From the NCBI GenBank assembly GCA_027475525.1, contig JAMWFC010000055.1, positions 2,319,042 through 2,383,041 of the forward strand: a stretch of DNA of 64,000 nt. Reading direction: 5' to 3'. The position numbers and the translations under genes were made by a program. Under the pieces are notes generated by a model. The model had not been told where the DNA came from and did no database searches. It worked only from the letters and a program-made list of their open reading frames with translations. The DNA comes from Macrolepiota albuminosa (Eukaryota; Basidiomycota; Agaricomycetes; Agaricales; Agaricaceae). Positions 50,717 to 61,682 of the stretch are shown piece after piece; position 1 is the first letter of the stretch; each line of letters opens with the position of its first letter.

Positions 50717-53700
50717 ATGTCAGCAAGACAAAACAAGAAACAGCGCAAAGGACGCAACAATCCAAACAATCGGGAGCGCACCGTCACCACTCTCACTGAA
50801 GACCCAAACTCCTCCTATCTCGTTCCCCTCTCCAGCGAGGACCCCCCAGGTGCTCTCATGTCGTCCCCGTTCTCTATTGCTTCTTCTGCTGGCAATGGTC
50901 CTTCTTCATCGGCGTATCAGCCCCCAAGCAGCTATGAGGCTTATGGATCCACCGATTTTTCATCGCAGTCGCAAATTCTCTCTCAACAAGCACAGCAACA
51001 GCAAGTGCTGCAGGTTCCGCTGATACCAGGCAAGAATGATCTCGAACGGCTGGAAAATCTCAAGAGCATTATCAAAGCCAACCAACATGCCAACTATCGT
51101 CCTATTTCACAGCCAGCAGCACTTGAAGCACTCTATCTAGGCCCTCTACCCACGTCGCAACCGGAACAGAACACAAATGGTTCATCGCAAGCTATCTCAA
51201 CCAATGGCTCTGGTCCTTCATCGCCGGTCGACCACGGACGACGCCCACCCCGTCTTCAAAGCAAAGAATGGGAGAATACAGCTCGAGGAAAACCTGCAAC
51301 GATCAACGGCGGTCAGCCAACAAACAATGTGCTATCTGATTCAAGTCCCATCTCTGCTCATCTGCTGACCTCCTCTTCCTCCTTTTCATCTTCCATCCAG
51401 ACTAATCCACCGATCCAAAGCTATGGAGGGCGTTTCAATCAGGGCACCAACGCCCCCTCTGCAATTGACACTTCAACTGTACAAGGCAGTGCAAAGATCG
51501 ATTCTGCGGGACCTCTTTCAGCGGAATCGAAATCGGTTGACGTGCACATGTCGGACGCGCAGGCTGATTCTGAGCCCCCTGCGCGGTTCGAGTCCGCCGG
51601 GGTCCGCACTAACTCTAGTAATGCTGAACCGGCACGTACACCCGATGAATCTGGCTACGGTGCGCCTCGCGGACCTGGAAACACCGACAAGAGCTCTTTC
51701 GACAACAAAGATGATCTGCGTACTCCTAGAGACAGCTCCTGGATTGTGAGAACCGGCCTTCCTGACGATCGACGACGTGATCTTGACCGCCCCCCTCCAT
51801 CACCCAGGCCCGCCTTGAACGGCGGCGGCGGCTCTGATGCTCGTTCAAATCTTAGTGACCGTCCACTCATGGCCAGAGACCCCTTGGTGCCTAGGGACGA
51901 TAGGTTCTATGACCGAGACAGAGAGCGTGATAGAGAACGCTATGACCGTGATCGTAGAGATTGGGAAAGAGACAGACGTTCTCATGATAGGTTCCGTCCC
52001 CCACTTGATATCATTCGGCGCCCACCTCCAGAACAGAGGCACTATGAACCCGAGTATAGCGACCGTGGCCCTCGTCGGCACGACATCGTGAAAGAAGAAC
52101 CCATCTCTGATGCTCGTCGGCTCGCAGATCTCCGGAGGGCACCCTCCCCTATCCCTGACGGTCGCCCACCTGCGCGACCTGAGGATGATCGGCTTTCTTT
52201 GGTTGCAAGATTCCCTCCCTCAAGTGGCGACTCGCGTGCTCCTGTTGATGTATCTCGTCTTCATCCGGATCCGAGGGTTCCTGTCCCACCTCACCAAGCT
52301 CCTTCTCCTGATAATAGGCCTGTACGAGCAGCTGCTTTTGATGTAAGACATGTAAAACCTGCTACTCTTCCAGAAGAACGACGTAGTGCTCCAGTGCCGC
52401 CAGAGGTCCGTGCTCCTCCAAGTTCTGTTCGACCTGCAGATGCTCCAAGTGCCACTCGGCCCACTGATCGTGAGCGTGAGCGTAATGTTCCTCTAACGCC
52501 TGTAGATGGCACTCGTCCTTCAATTCCATTGGAAGAGCGGATAAGCCGCCCTTCGTTGCAGGAACGGATCAGTAATGCTCAGCCTGACGTTCTTAGTCAA
52601 GTGCCACCTCCCCCTGCAAGTCGACCCGAACCCAGCCGTCCACTTGAAGAGCGTCTATCTGCAATACCTGTATCTGCTGATTCCAGAGAACAAAGAGGAC
52701 GTATTCCGGACCGTGAGCGTCCGCCGGCACCGGTGCCGCCAGGTCGACCACCTCAACCGATTGACGACCGGATTGCTTCACGACCGCCTGGCTCGGTTCA
52801 AGATGATCGTCGTATCGATGACCGTCCGGGGCGATATACTCGTGGAATGAGTCCACCAGGAGACCGATCTACTTATCCTCCTCCAATTCGGGAAGATCCA
52901 CACTCAGTCAACAAAGGCGTGCCTTCTCCTCGTTCTGGTACACGTGAATATCAACCTATCTCTCGTGAACGTTCTGAGATCTCGTATCGTTCTGATGGAA
53001 GAACTTTTGTCACTGATGACAGACGGACTGACGCTATGGAAGTAGATACGCCATCGCGGTACAATGATTCTCGTTCTCTTGCTTATGGTAGACCCTTCTC
53101 GCCGCCTACTGCAGCTGACTTAGCTAGGGACCGTGTCCGGACGGCAGCTCAGTATCCGCCGTCTCCGAGTCGGCCACCGCCACCGCCACCTCATGACACG
53201 CATCCATACGATGACGATAGGAGGTATCCTCCGAGCAGCAGAGAGTGGGCTACATCATACGCGTCATCATATAGCGATCGACGAAGGGAATGGAGTACTG
53301 CAGATGAAGAGTATTACAAATCAAGACAGTGGGATCGCAATCCTCCACCGCCGCAAGCAGCATCTGCACCGGACAGGGACAGATATGAGCGTGACCCGGC
53401 TCCTCCCGCCGTAAGGAACAACGGCTGGGAGACGAGAGACGAGAGGGAAAGGAGAGACTATCCACCCCCGAGGGCGCCTTCGCCTTCGCGTCCGTATGAT
53501 GGGCACCCAAGGTCACTCAGCTCACGTTTGACAGATGCGTACCCTTCGCCTGCCCCGGGAGGAGCATCGAGTGATCGTTCGTTCCCGCCCCGTGATGTAC
53601 CTCCACCGTTCAGCAGGGTGCGCCAGCGCAGTCTCAGTCCTGCTGCCCGCCGGCCTGGCGCACCTGTGCTTGATGAAGCAAGGCCACCCGCTAAGCGATC

Positions 53701-54070
53701 GCGAGAAGATGGGTATGGAGCGGGGGAGTATTATCCTCCTTCGACTGCACCGAGTGCGAGAGACCCAAGTGCGGCGCTCCGGAGGCAAGAAACATATCCC
53801 CCCTTACCTAGAGTTGTGAGTCCGACCGCCGCGTCCGGTGCGGGGAGCGCGTACTTTGATAATCGTGGTCTTCCGCCTGCGGCGTCGACTGCGGCAAGCG
53901 GGAGCGATAGGGATTATCAATCGAGGGAGTATCCCGTGCAATCGTATGAAAGACCGAGGTCGCCGTCGAGAGGTGCCACTTATTCTAGGGGAGGATATTC
54001 TCGTGATACGAGAGATGATCGCAGGTACCCGCCGCCGCCGCCTCCGACTATGCTTCCTCGACGGCCATGA
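50717..54070 (+). CDS. Large intrinsically disordered protein, Pro/Ser/Arg/Asp-rich
   Basis: A single uninterrupted exon of 1117 residues from ATG 50717. The start MSARQNKKQRKGRNN is strongly basic. The only ordered-looking part is NDLERLENLKSIIKANQHAN with LEALYLGPLP (about residues 107-145). The rest is low-complexity. It has an RD/RE/DR-rich central section (YDRDRERDRERYDRDRRDW at about 51905-51965), many PPxxR and SRP repeats, a Pro run, and a Tyr/Arg/Gly-rich end (YSRGGYSRDTRDDRRYPP). RD-dipeptide tracts occur in RNA-processing and condensate-forming nuclear proteins, so an RNA-related role is possible but unproven. Length, codon use and absence of stops in so long an exon support a real gene. 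Confidence 0.8.
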   Translation: MSARQNKKQRKGRNNPNNRERTVTTLTEDPNSSYLVPLSSEDPPGALMSSPFSIASSAGNGPSSSAYQPPSSYEAYGSTDFSSQSQILSQQAQQQQVLQVPLIPGKNDLERLENLKSIIKANQHANYRPISQPAALEALYLGPLPTSQPEQNTNGSSQAISTNGSGPSSPVDHGRRPPRLQSKEWENTARGKPATINGGQPTNNVLSDSSPISAHLLTSSSSFSSSIQTNPPIQSYGGRFNQGTNAPSAIDTSTVQGSAKIDSAGPLSAESKSVDVHMSDAQADSEPPARFESAGVRTNSSNAEPARTPDESGYGAPRGPGNTDKSSFDNKDDLRTPRDSSWIVRTGLPDDRRRDLDRPPPSPRPALNGGGGSDARSNLSDRPLMARDPLVPRDDRFYDRDRERDRERYDRDRRDWERDRRSHDRFRPPLDIIRRPPPEQRHYEPEYSDRGPRRHDIVKEEPISDARRLADLRRAPSPIPDGRPPARPEDDRLSLVARFPPSSGDSRAPVDVSRLHPDPRVPVPPHQAPSPDNRPVRAAAFDVRHVKPATLPEERRSAPVPPEVRAPPSSVRPADAPSATRPTDRERERNVPLTPVDGTRPSIPLEERISRPSLQERISNAQPDVLSQVPPPPASRPEPSRPLEERLSAIPVSADSREQRGRIPDRERPPAPVPPGRPPQPIDDRIASRPPGSVQDDRRIDDRPGRYTRGMSPPGDRSTYPPPIREDPHSVNKGVPSPRSGTREYQPISRERSEISYRSDGRTFVTDDRRTDAMEVDTPSRYNDSRSLAYGRPFSPPTAADLARDRVRTAAQYPPSPSRPPPPPPHDTHPYDDDRRYPPSSREWATSYASSYSDRRREWSTADEEYYKSRQWDRNPPPPQAASAPDRDRYERDPAPPAVRNNGWETRDERERRDYPPPRAPSPSRPYDGHPRSLSSRLTDAYPSPAPGGASSDRSFPPRDVPPPFSRVRQRSLSPAARRPGAPVLDEARPPAKRSREDGYGAGEYYPPSTAPSARDPSAALRRQETYPPLPRVVSPTAASGAGSAYFDNRGLPPAASTAASGSDRDYQSREYPVQSYERPRSPSRGATYSRGGYSRDTRDDRRYPPPPPPTMLPRRP

Positions 54071-54737
54071 AAAGAAAAATTGAGCTTTGTAAGTTCGATT
54101 GAGCTCTAAGTAAGCAAATTTGAATTCACGTTTCTTTAGCAGTGCTCTGCTCAACGCATCAAACAAAAGCCATACGTGTGTGTGGTTGGACTAATTTTCT
54201 AATATATTCGTTTTGATATTCTAAGACGATCTATACGGGAGATCTCTATTGTGGATTGAGGTGTTCTGGGTCACAGGGATTTTTCATGATTTTATATGTC
54301 CAATCTATGTTTTTTTGATGCCTGAGTTCATGTAACAGAGGTTTTTTTTATTCAGGTTGACTTGACCGTTTAACTATTACAAGATCATCCCGCTCGACCT
54401 TGGAAATATTTTACAAATGATGCTCGTTATCTCAGCCCATCCAAAGATCGCTTACGGCCATGTAATGTGAGGCTTTGGGCATCGACGTTAGAGAGTACAG
54501 TCGTCTCCCTCTTAAGCAGCATCGCCATACCGAGTATACCCCGTAGCTTTTCCGGGATGGTAATTCATAATTTTGATGCACAGTAGAGGAGGAAAAAATG
54601 TTCAGAATGAATTAATCTGCATTTTTGCGTCCGGAGGTGTTTTTCCCTTACTCACTTGCAAAGCTGACTATTTGTCTTTTTCTTCTTTTTTTTATATTCA
54701 GATGTATATACATGTATATTCATATATATATATTCAG

Positions 54738-54836
54738 TTGGGTCTCACTACGAGCTTCGCTCGTCATTGCAGTGTCTTTTCACACATCATCTCTTCATAT
54801 TCGCCGCACAATCTGTACATTAGCGGTGAGACCCAA
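54738..54836. repeat. Inverted repeat, 11-bp perfect arms
   Basis: TTGGGTCTCAC (54738-54748) and GTGAGACCCAA (54826-54836) are exact reverse complements, 77 bases apart. The inner sequence holds a small palindrome, CGAGCTTCGCTCG. It could be a terminator-like hairpin or a small non-autonomous transposon. Confidence 0.6.
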
Positions 54837-54874
54837 ACAATCGCCACTTCGTGAGCCAAACTCGCTTCACATTA

Positions 54875-54932
54875 GATATTTCGACTGCACACAAAAGTCA
54901 AACCTTTTATTTCATTCCAGCGTCGAAATATC
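54875..54932. repeat. Inverted repeat, 11-bp perfect arms
   Basis: GATATTTCGAC (54875-54885) and GTCGAAATATC (54922-54932) are exact reverse complements, 36 bases apart. Confidence 0.6.
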
Positions 54933-55267
54933 CAAAAGTAAGTACGCGATAGGAAGGTCGCGTCAGCCCTTTGCTTACAGATTCTTCATTAGTATTTTAC
55001 TACTATACTTCTAGTTATTCATTCGTCAACCCTCCCTCCTCACCCTGTAAATACGTAGTAGCCAGCCGGTAGCTTTCGCCTCTGACACTAATACACGTAG
55101 GTCACGCATTCGCGTGACCGGTTTGGCGCTATCACATCATCATTCACGCTAACTGCAGAGGTCAGTAATCATAAAATATGAAATTGACTTATCTTCAAGC
55201 AGAAAGAAATATTTTCACACTAATTCAATCTGCTGCTTATAAGAAAATGAAAATGAAAATGAAAATG

Positions 55268-55315
55268 AAATTCCCAGCTACGTTAGGTTACATTATGTAA
55301 TGTAGCTGGGAATTT
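55268..55315. repeat. Inverted repeat, 14-bp perfect arms
   Basis: AAATTCCCAGCTAC (55268-55281) and GTAGCTGGGAATTT (55302-55315) are exact reverse complements with a 20-nt spacer. They follow a GAAAAT tandem run. Confidence 0.65.
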
Positions 55316-55676
55316 ATTGTTATTTGTTATTTGTCATTAGTCTTTAGATTACATGATGGCAAAAATCAAAGACATTATTCCCACACTGATTATGTTGCTT
55401 ATATGAGCATTTATATAGACAAACAATCTTTGAATCATACTATCACCAATTGGGTGCTGCAAAACTTTTCACAAAATTGACAATTGCAGCACATTGGGCC
55501 CACCTTTTTCTGATTGGACTTCAGGTGTCAGTAGGCTAGTATCTTGACTAGAAACTTATAAATTGATTTTTATGGATGCATGGCATGGCATTCTCTCAGA
55601 AGCAAGCTGGATGTTCAGGATGCAAAAACAAGGAGTTGCAAAACTTCCATCACAGTTTGTCATGCTGCTGGTTGTA

Positions 55677-57282
55677 CAGTGGCTCAAAAAACTGTCCCAA
55701 TGTTTCATACTTTTTGAAAGATGACATTGGCATGAAGGATGGGAAGTATTTAAAATCCCAATTAAATCATGTAAAATACTATGGCATTGTAGCTACAAAA
55801 TGAGCCTAAGCCCATGTAATCATAATCAAAACTGATGGAGAAATAGCCATTTTAAAATATTCATTCATTGGGACAGTTTTTTGAGCATCTCTAATTTTAG
55901 TATCTAGTACTTTGTATGTCCTCCATTTGCCTTGATAACTGCTTGAATCCTTCTAGGCATGCTTTCTATGAGTCTTTGGCATACCTCTGGTGCTATTTCA
56001 TCCCACTCCTTTGCAACCCTCTCCCATAATTCATGCACACCATGAGGAGGTGTTTCATACTGCCTAAGTTGCTCCTTGAGGTACTCCCAGAGATGTTCAA
56101 TAGGGTTGAGATCAGGGGATTGGGCTGGACACCAAAGGACATCAAAGTTGTTGTCCTCAAACCACTTGTCAGCCCTCTTGGAGTTGTGTTTGGGGTCATT
56201 GTCCTGTTGAAAGTAGCAGGCACTCTCTTCTATCTCCAACTTCTCAAAGCTCTCCTTTGCTCCATCATCCAAGATTTCACAGTACTGCTCTGCATTCATG
56301 ATCCCCACCACCTCTACAAGCTTTCTTACCCCATTCCAATCTATACAGCCCCATACCATGAGATTATTCTCTCCTCCATGCTTCACAGTAGGTGTAATTG
56401 TTTGGTCTGAAATGCCTTCTCCTCATAGCTTCCACACATACTGCTTCCCATCTGACCCACTCCTGTTAATCTTTGTCTCATCTGTTCACAACACCCTTTT
56501 CCAGTCCTCTATAGTCCAGTTCTGATGCTCCTGAGCCCATTTAAGCTGCAGTTGTCAATGTCTAGCTTTGAGCATAGGAACTTTTCTCTTAGTAGCAGAC
56601 TGATACCCCTCCTCCTTCAACACATTCCAGACAGTCTGGGGAGAGACAGGGTTAGAAATGATGCTGTTAATAAAATTGGTGGCCTGAATAGCTGTATTAA
56701 GTCTCCCAGCTGAGATTTGTCAAACACTAGCCTGTTTATCACATGGAGTAAGCTTAGCAGGATGGCCTCCAGGATGGTTTTCCTTGTCCATCTCCAACTC
56801 TCTACCAATCCTCCCAATAGTAGACTTCCCTAGACCAGTTTGAGCCCCAATCTGACACAGAGAATACCCTTAAGCAAGAAGAGAAGCAATGTAGAGCATT
56901 GTGCAGAAGGAATAGGTTTCATGATGGTGGTTGAAGGTCAAGATGTGGTTCAACCAGCTTGAACTACTCCCAGATATATCTAAACATGGTTACATGACTT
57001 TGTTTATATTTCCACATGCAACTTACTCTTTATTTCTGAGTAAAATAAGGATAAACCTGAAAAATTAAAGATGCTCAAAAAACTGTCCCAATGAGTGAAT
57101 ATTTTAAAATGACCATTGCTCCATCAGTTCTGATCTCGATTACATAATCATAGGCTCATTTTGTAGCTAATATGCCATAGTATTTTACATGATTTAACTA
57201 GGATTTTAGACACTTCTCATTCATCATGCCAATGTCATCTTTGAAAAAGTATGAAACATTGGGACAGTTTTTTGAGCCACTG
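55677..57282 (-). mobile_element. Tc1/mariner-type DNA transposon, decayed
   Basis: 1606 bp, bounded by TA (55675-55676) and TA (57283-57284), the Tc1/mariner target duplication. The ends CAGTGGCTCAAAAAACTGTC and its reverse complement open terminal inverted repeats of roughly 210-230 bp. Each terminal repeat also ends in an inverted copy of its own first ~21 bp (55866-55886 and 57073-57093). It contains a transposase pseudogene on the minus strand. Confidence 0.9.
55904..56920 (-). pseudogene. Tc1-type DDE transposase, several in-frame stops
   Basis: Read leftward, the remains are a helix-turn-helix-like start (GYSLCQIGAQTGLGKSTIGR), the first catalytic Asp in TDETK, the second in YFQQDNDPKHNS and the Glu in SPDLNPIEHLWEYLK. 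This is the DD34E layout of Tc1 transposases. The last 160 codons (56386-55904) are open. Upstream, stops appear near 56873, 56720, 56553, 56483 and 56424, several where a Trp (TGG) is expected (read as TGA). Transposase would cut and paste the element; this copy is dead. Confidence 0.85.
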
Positions 57283-59067
57283 TATCTCCACTTTGGCAAA
57301 TGTTTGAGGACTGTTATTACTTTCAGCTTCTTAAAGTAGTCACATGTTTTTCATTGTTAATAATGTAAAGTGCACTTCAAATAATGTTAGAAGGGTGCCC
57401 TGCATCTGCACAGCCCACTACTTCATAGCAAAAAAATGTAGACACAGAGAATGATTGACATACAACACAAAGCACTAATAGAGGAAATACTACAATGGAC
57501 ATTGTCTTCTTGCAATTGAACAATCCAAGCTCTTGCTCTGTTCAAACTGATGATTGTTTCCTCAATCTGAGTCAAATTTTTCAAAGCATTGGAAATATCA
57601 CTCAAATACAAATTGTTTGCAAGTGCAAATTTGAGGACATGGGATTTGCAGAGAGATTTCAAACATGTGTTGTACAAGCATAAGTTGAATTTATTATCAA
57701 GACCTTCAATAATCCTGTTGATACAATGCTGTACCAGCAGTCAGGGACACAACATGCATCAGAAGTCAAAATAAACATTTTAATTATAAGGCTGAAAACT
57801 GTAAGCCTTCTGGTAGTAGTCTCAACAAGTTATATCTCAAAAAACACCCCAATAAATACACAGACAGTACAGAACAAAGGGCAGAGACCAGCTCAAGCTA
57901 TCAACTCAACAATAGTCCAACCACTGTTATAGGAAGGGGAAGCATGGAGGCTGGCAGAGGTGACAAAATGAAATCAAATTGTGATGATCTAGATCAAGAT
58001 CTGATCTGACAATGCCTGATTTGATATGACTGAAAGGGGAAAAGAAAAGAAGCATGGAGGGATGTCAAAAGAGATGAATGGAATGGTGGCACATGCATTG
58101 AATGGAGGAAGGAAGGGATGAATAGAATGGTAGCACTGAAACATGCATCACTAAAATGGAAAATGGAACAACAAATTAGGTCAGGAATGCTGGGAGGTCA
58201 AGAGCAAAAAATCATGTGATCTGGTGGTCTGTGTACTGGAAAATTAGTATAAATAGTTCAAGTAGAGTAGAGAATAACCAGGCAATTGATAGGCAAAGGC
58301 TCGGTGATTTCCAGTGAGTGAATTGCTTAGGCTGGAGTTTGTTGAAAACTCTCTGCTTTCTGGAAGATTATTGAAAGCCTTCAACATTATAACATCTCAA
58401 TTTCATCATCCAGTCAGTGTGCATTAAAAGTGACATTCTACACTATCAAGCCCCAGAACTATCAGTACTACTTGCAACCAAGTACTACACTGTCAGGATC
58501 AAGCAAAATGTGTTGGAAATGTTTTTGCATTAACAATGTCTAAAGTCATGAAATATAGGATAGTCATTGTTAGACACAGAGACATTTATGGCATCTGATA
58601 TAGAAAAAATATCAATGTTATTTGACAATGACAAATCAGATTGTCGAGGCTTTGGCTAAATGCTGATAGATATGAATGCTTTACAATCTAGGTACATGAG
58701 AGGGTATAAATTCAAAGTTTCACAAGAAATGACCATGGTTTCCATAACTGGAAGATATCTATCACAAGCAGCACAGAGGTTGAATGACAAAGAGCATAGG
58801 AGGATATTGATTTTTTGAAACAATTTAGTAACTCATGCTTTCTTTTTGGCAAGATTAATGGAGGCCAATTCTCCTTAGCTTGCGTCAAATGAGCTATTGC
58901 AGCTGTCAGGGGACTCCTCATTTCTTCCTTCTTTCACTTCTTATCTCTTCATTCTCCTTTCATTCATTCTCTTACTTCTTCTGACATTAGTTTATTCTAC
59001 TGTTTCTATTCTTTCAACACTATTTGTTAGTACTATTTTCAGCCTTTGAGGTGCTCTGGTTCTTTAG
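57283..59067. other. CpG-depleted intergenic sequence, nothing recognised
   Basis: About 1.8 kb, AT-rich and nearly free of CpG, with only short frames. Probably the remains of old transposon sequence, but I cannot assign it. Confidence 0.4.
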
Positions 59068-59742
59068 CTACCATTCAGACAAGTGTGGGCTCCTCAGCAC
59101 CACTTCCAGACTGCTTACATAAGCCAGAGTTTGCCAGAGTTTGCCCTTTATTTGTGCAACTGTTTGTGTAGGCAATTTTTGAGTTTTTAAGGTTTTGTTG
59201 TACTGTACAGTTGTTTTCCATGCTTCAGAGGCCCCAGAAGCATCCAACCTGGCATAGGGAATCTCTAGACTTGTTCTCTTTGGATCTCCCTCTGCCAGGT
59301 GAGTAGCTATCATGATATTGTCAGTATATACTCTAATACACTTTGGATCTTCCTCTGCTAGCTGTGTGACTAAGCCACAGCCTCTAGAAGTTGCTCTTAT
59401 AGCAGCAAGTGACTCTGATGATGATGTAATAGCAGACACTGGTTGGTTTTGCAAAGGGTTCATGTGTAGTTTAATCTGATCACATAGACTGATAAAGTCA
59501 TACAAATCATCTAAAAATGTAAGTAACTGATGTGCTGACTGCATGTTTAATTGAGATCTAAATTTCCACATAATAAACAACTGGATCTCAGTGGGCGCAA
59601 TGACAGAGAAGCCTGGGATTGATGCCTGACACAAAGCATGGCATGCAAAATTTTGCTGAAAATGAGCACAGTTTCCTTGTAACGTATGCCTAACAACGTT
59701 GTCAGGTTCTGCTGAGTCGGGGGCTTTCCAGGAAAGCAACAC
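59068..59742 (-). CDS. Open frame of unknown function in decayed sequence
   Basis: 225 codons open on the minus strand from a GTG at 59742; the first in-frame ATG lies well inside. The translation contains a twice-repeated module (LAEEDPKCIRVYTDNIMIAT, then LAEGDPKRTS), an aromatic helix-like segment and no motif I recognise. The 5' 60 bp have normal CpG, the rest is CpG-depleted. It may be a remnant of a transposon or duplicated gene exon. Weak. Confidence 0.25.
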   Translation of the reverse strand: MLLSWKAPDSAEPDNVVRHTLQGNCAHFQQNFACHALCQASIPGFSVIAPTEIQLFIMWKFRSQLNMQSAHQLLTFLDDLYDFISLCDQIKLHMNPLQNQPVSAITSSSESLAAIRATSRGCGLVTQLAEEDPKCIRVYTDNIMIATHLAEGDPKRTSLEIPYARLDASGASEAWKTTVQYNKTLKTQKLPTQTVAQIKGKLWQTLAYVSSLEVVLRSPHLSEW

Positions 59743-60502
59743 CCTTACGAGGCGGACTTGATCTATGGATATTTGAGTGTCTGAAACTCTGGGGCTGGGG
59801 CTCCGGGGTTCAAGACGTGGGCAGGGGGTTTTTCCAGGGAAGGGGACTTGATCCAGGGGTTTTGGGGTTAGAGGCTGTGGGTTGGGTAGGGGTCAAGTTG
59901 AGAACTGGGGGTTCTAAGACGAGATCAGGTTAATAAATTGTAAGTCGCAAAGTGCATACCAAACTCAGAGCACGCAGTTATTCAAGCATGCCAGTCAAAG
60001 CATGCTAGTCAGCATGTACCAGTCAAGCAAAGGGCATGCAGCAATTCAAGTTAATATCAAGACTGGCGAATACAACAGGGAACTATGCTATAAGTACTAT
60101 GGGGCTGGGTCCGGGTTTCTGGAGTTCCAGGGTGTCTGGGATGAGTTCTGGGAGGCATTGAATAGCAGGAGTGGGACTGTATACCAGGATCGTGTGTGTG
60201 GAGCATGCTATCAGTTGAAGTTGTGATGTGTGATGTGTGATGGCCTGGAAGTAGGTAGCATGATCTGATCATTAATTGTGGGTTGGTGACAGTTGATTTC
60301 AGAGTCCATGATGTGGGGTTGCCAGGGGTGCCGGGTGATGGCGGCCTTTGATGCTTGTGATGGCAGTATCAGGAATCGTGATAGTAGGGTGTGTTTGTAG
60401 GGTTGGAGAGAGGGTCCCAGATGGGGTTCTGGAGGTGGACCTGGAGGGGAGGGGTTGTGACATCACCCCTTCCTCAGTGCCGAGACCCTCCGAGGTGTGC
60501 GT
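59743..60502. other. Unassigned sequence with a possible polypurine tract and LTR start, cut by gypsy-3
   Basis: G-rich segments occur near 59770-59910. At 60437-60467 the plus strand reads GGACCTGGAGGGGAGGGG followed by TTGTGACATCACCCC. This looks like the polypurine tract and first bases of another LTR family, truncated 40 bp later by gypsy-3. No complete gene; the short frame at 60002-60226 is not convincing. Confidence 0.4.
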
Positions 60503-61513
60503 TGATGACGCCCAAAGTTTGGTCAGTAACAAATATGACTATAGTGTTACCGTACCAAAAGCTTGCGTTGGGCGTGCTATAAGTGATGTGAGGAGTCCCG
60601 GGCAGGTCCCAGAGAATGCGCCTGTGAAAATGAGGTAAAGTCAGTAAGGGAGTCGGCAAGTGTAAAGCACTAAGGTAAAGCGCCTATGAAAGAAGCGGTA
60701 AGCGAACACGGCAATGTCAGCGGCAAGAACACAGTAAGCTTAGCGACTAAGGTAAAGCGCCTATGAAAGAAGCGGTAAGCGAACACGGCAATGTCAGCGG
60801 CAAGAACACAGTAAGCTTAGCGAAGTCTAAGCATCGTTAATGCCTGCTGTAGCTGCAAGGCGTGAATAGGTCAAAGGCTAGCAATAGTCTGCAACTGCCG
60901 ACGAGTTCGACATTGCCGGCCGTAAATGAGGTCTCGAGTGTAAGGGAGACAGAAGAAAGGAGAGCAGGAAACTCTGCTCTATTGTTCGATGGGTATGTAC
61001 AAGTCGGTAAGTACTTTATATACTACAAGGAGTTCACCATCGCCAGTAACCAACCATTGCCAAAGTGTGGTAAACTAGAAAATTTTATAGGGGTAGCTCC
61101 AACGGTTTCAGATCCCTACTATCCATTCAAGAACCTTAGCGACGCCAGGCGGCAGATCGCAAAGCTAAACCATCAATCCATCACCCTTCTGTCTGTCCAA
61201 ATGCTTAGCGATGTCAGGTGCCAGATCGAGGCACTAAGCGGTGTCAGATGCCAAGGTCAAACGCCAAGCTGTCCATCAGTTTTTGATAGATCATTAGGCT
61301 TCTCCCTAAGCGCTGTCGTCAGTGACTGATGCCATCTGTCAGTTGTCACTCTGTCTGCCATCGGCACTATCACTGATTGGATCTGCTTCTTGCTGTGCGC
61401 GGCCGTCAAATATTGCCAAAATTGGTTAGTTAGCGCGTGCTAAGGTATCCTGAGCCTGTGCCGTGTTGCTGTAGCCTGCTGTTGATGCGCTGATCCTGTA
61501 TGGAGTCCTATCA
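60503..61513 (-). repeat. gypsy-3 3' LTR including a 77-bp tandem duplication (60670-60823)
   Basis: TGATGACGCCC to CCTATCA on the plus strand, 1011 bp, 934 bp after removing one of the identical copies 60670-60746 and 60747-60823. The probable 4-bp target on this side is GCGT (60499-60502); the other side is outside the window. Confidence 0.9.
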
Positions 61514-61682
61514 TCTCCTCCAACTGAAAAATTGACTGTCCTCAGTCACCAAATATGGTTACTGTTACCGTTTTTGTGACAAGTGGTCCGTGCGTTCTTG
61601 AGATTTTGTTTATAGTCCTGGCACGTGAGTTTGGACTTTGTTTCTTCTCCTCATCTTTACCTGGCGCTCAATAAAACAAAAT

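Larger units (their letters stand above)
54071..55676. other. Intergenic region with three perfect inverted repeats
   Basis: No gene supported. It contains three hairpin-forming sequences listed separately (54738-54836, 54875-54932, 55268-55315), a TATATA-rich run near 54715-54735 and GAAAAT tandem repeats at 55245-55270. CpG becomes scarce from about 55560. Confidence 0.5.

Noticed and set aside
54573..55014. Two overlapping short frames near 54.6-55.0 kb
   Set aside because: Run through AT-rich sequence and through two hairpins; no conserved composition.
60002..60226. 74-codon frame with several Tyr and Cys
   Set aside because: Short, no domain, in a stretch of likely transposon debris.
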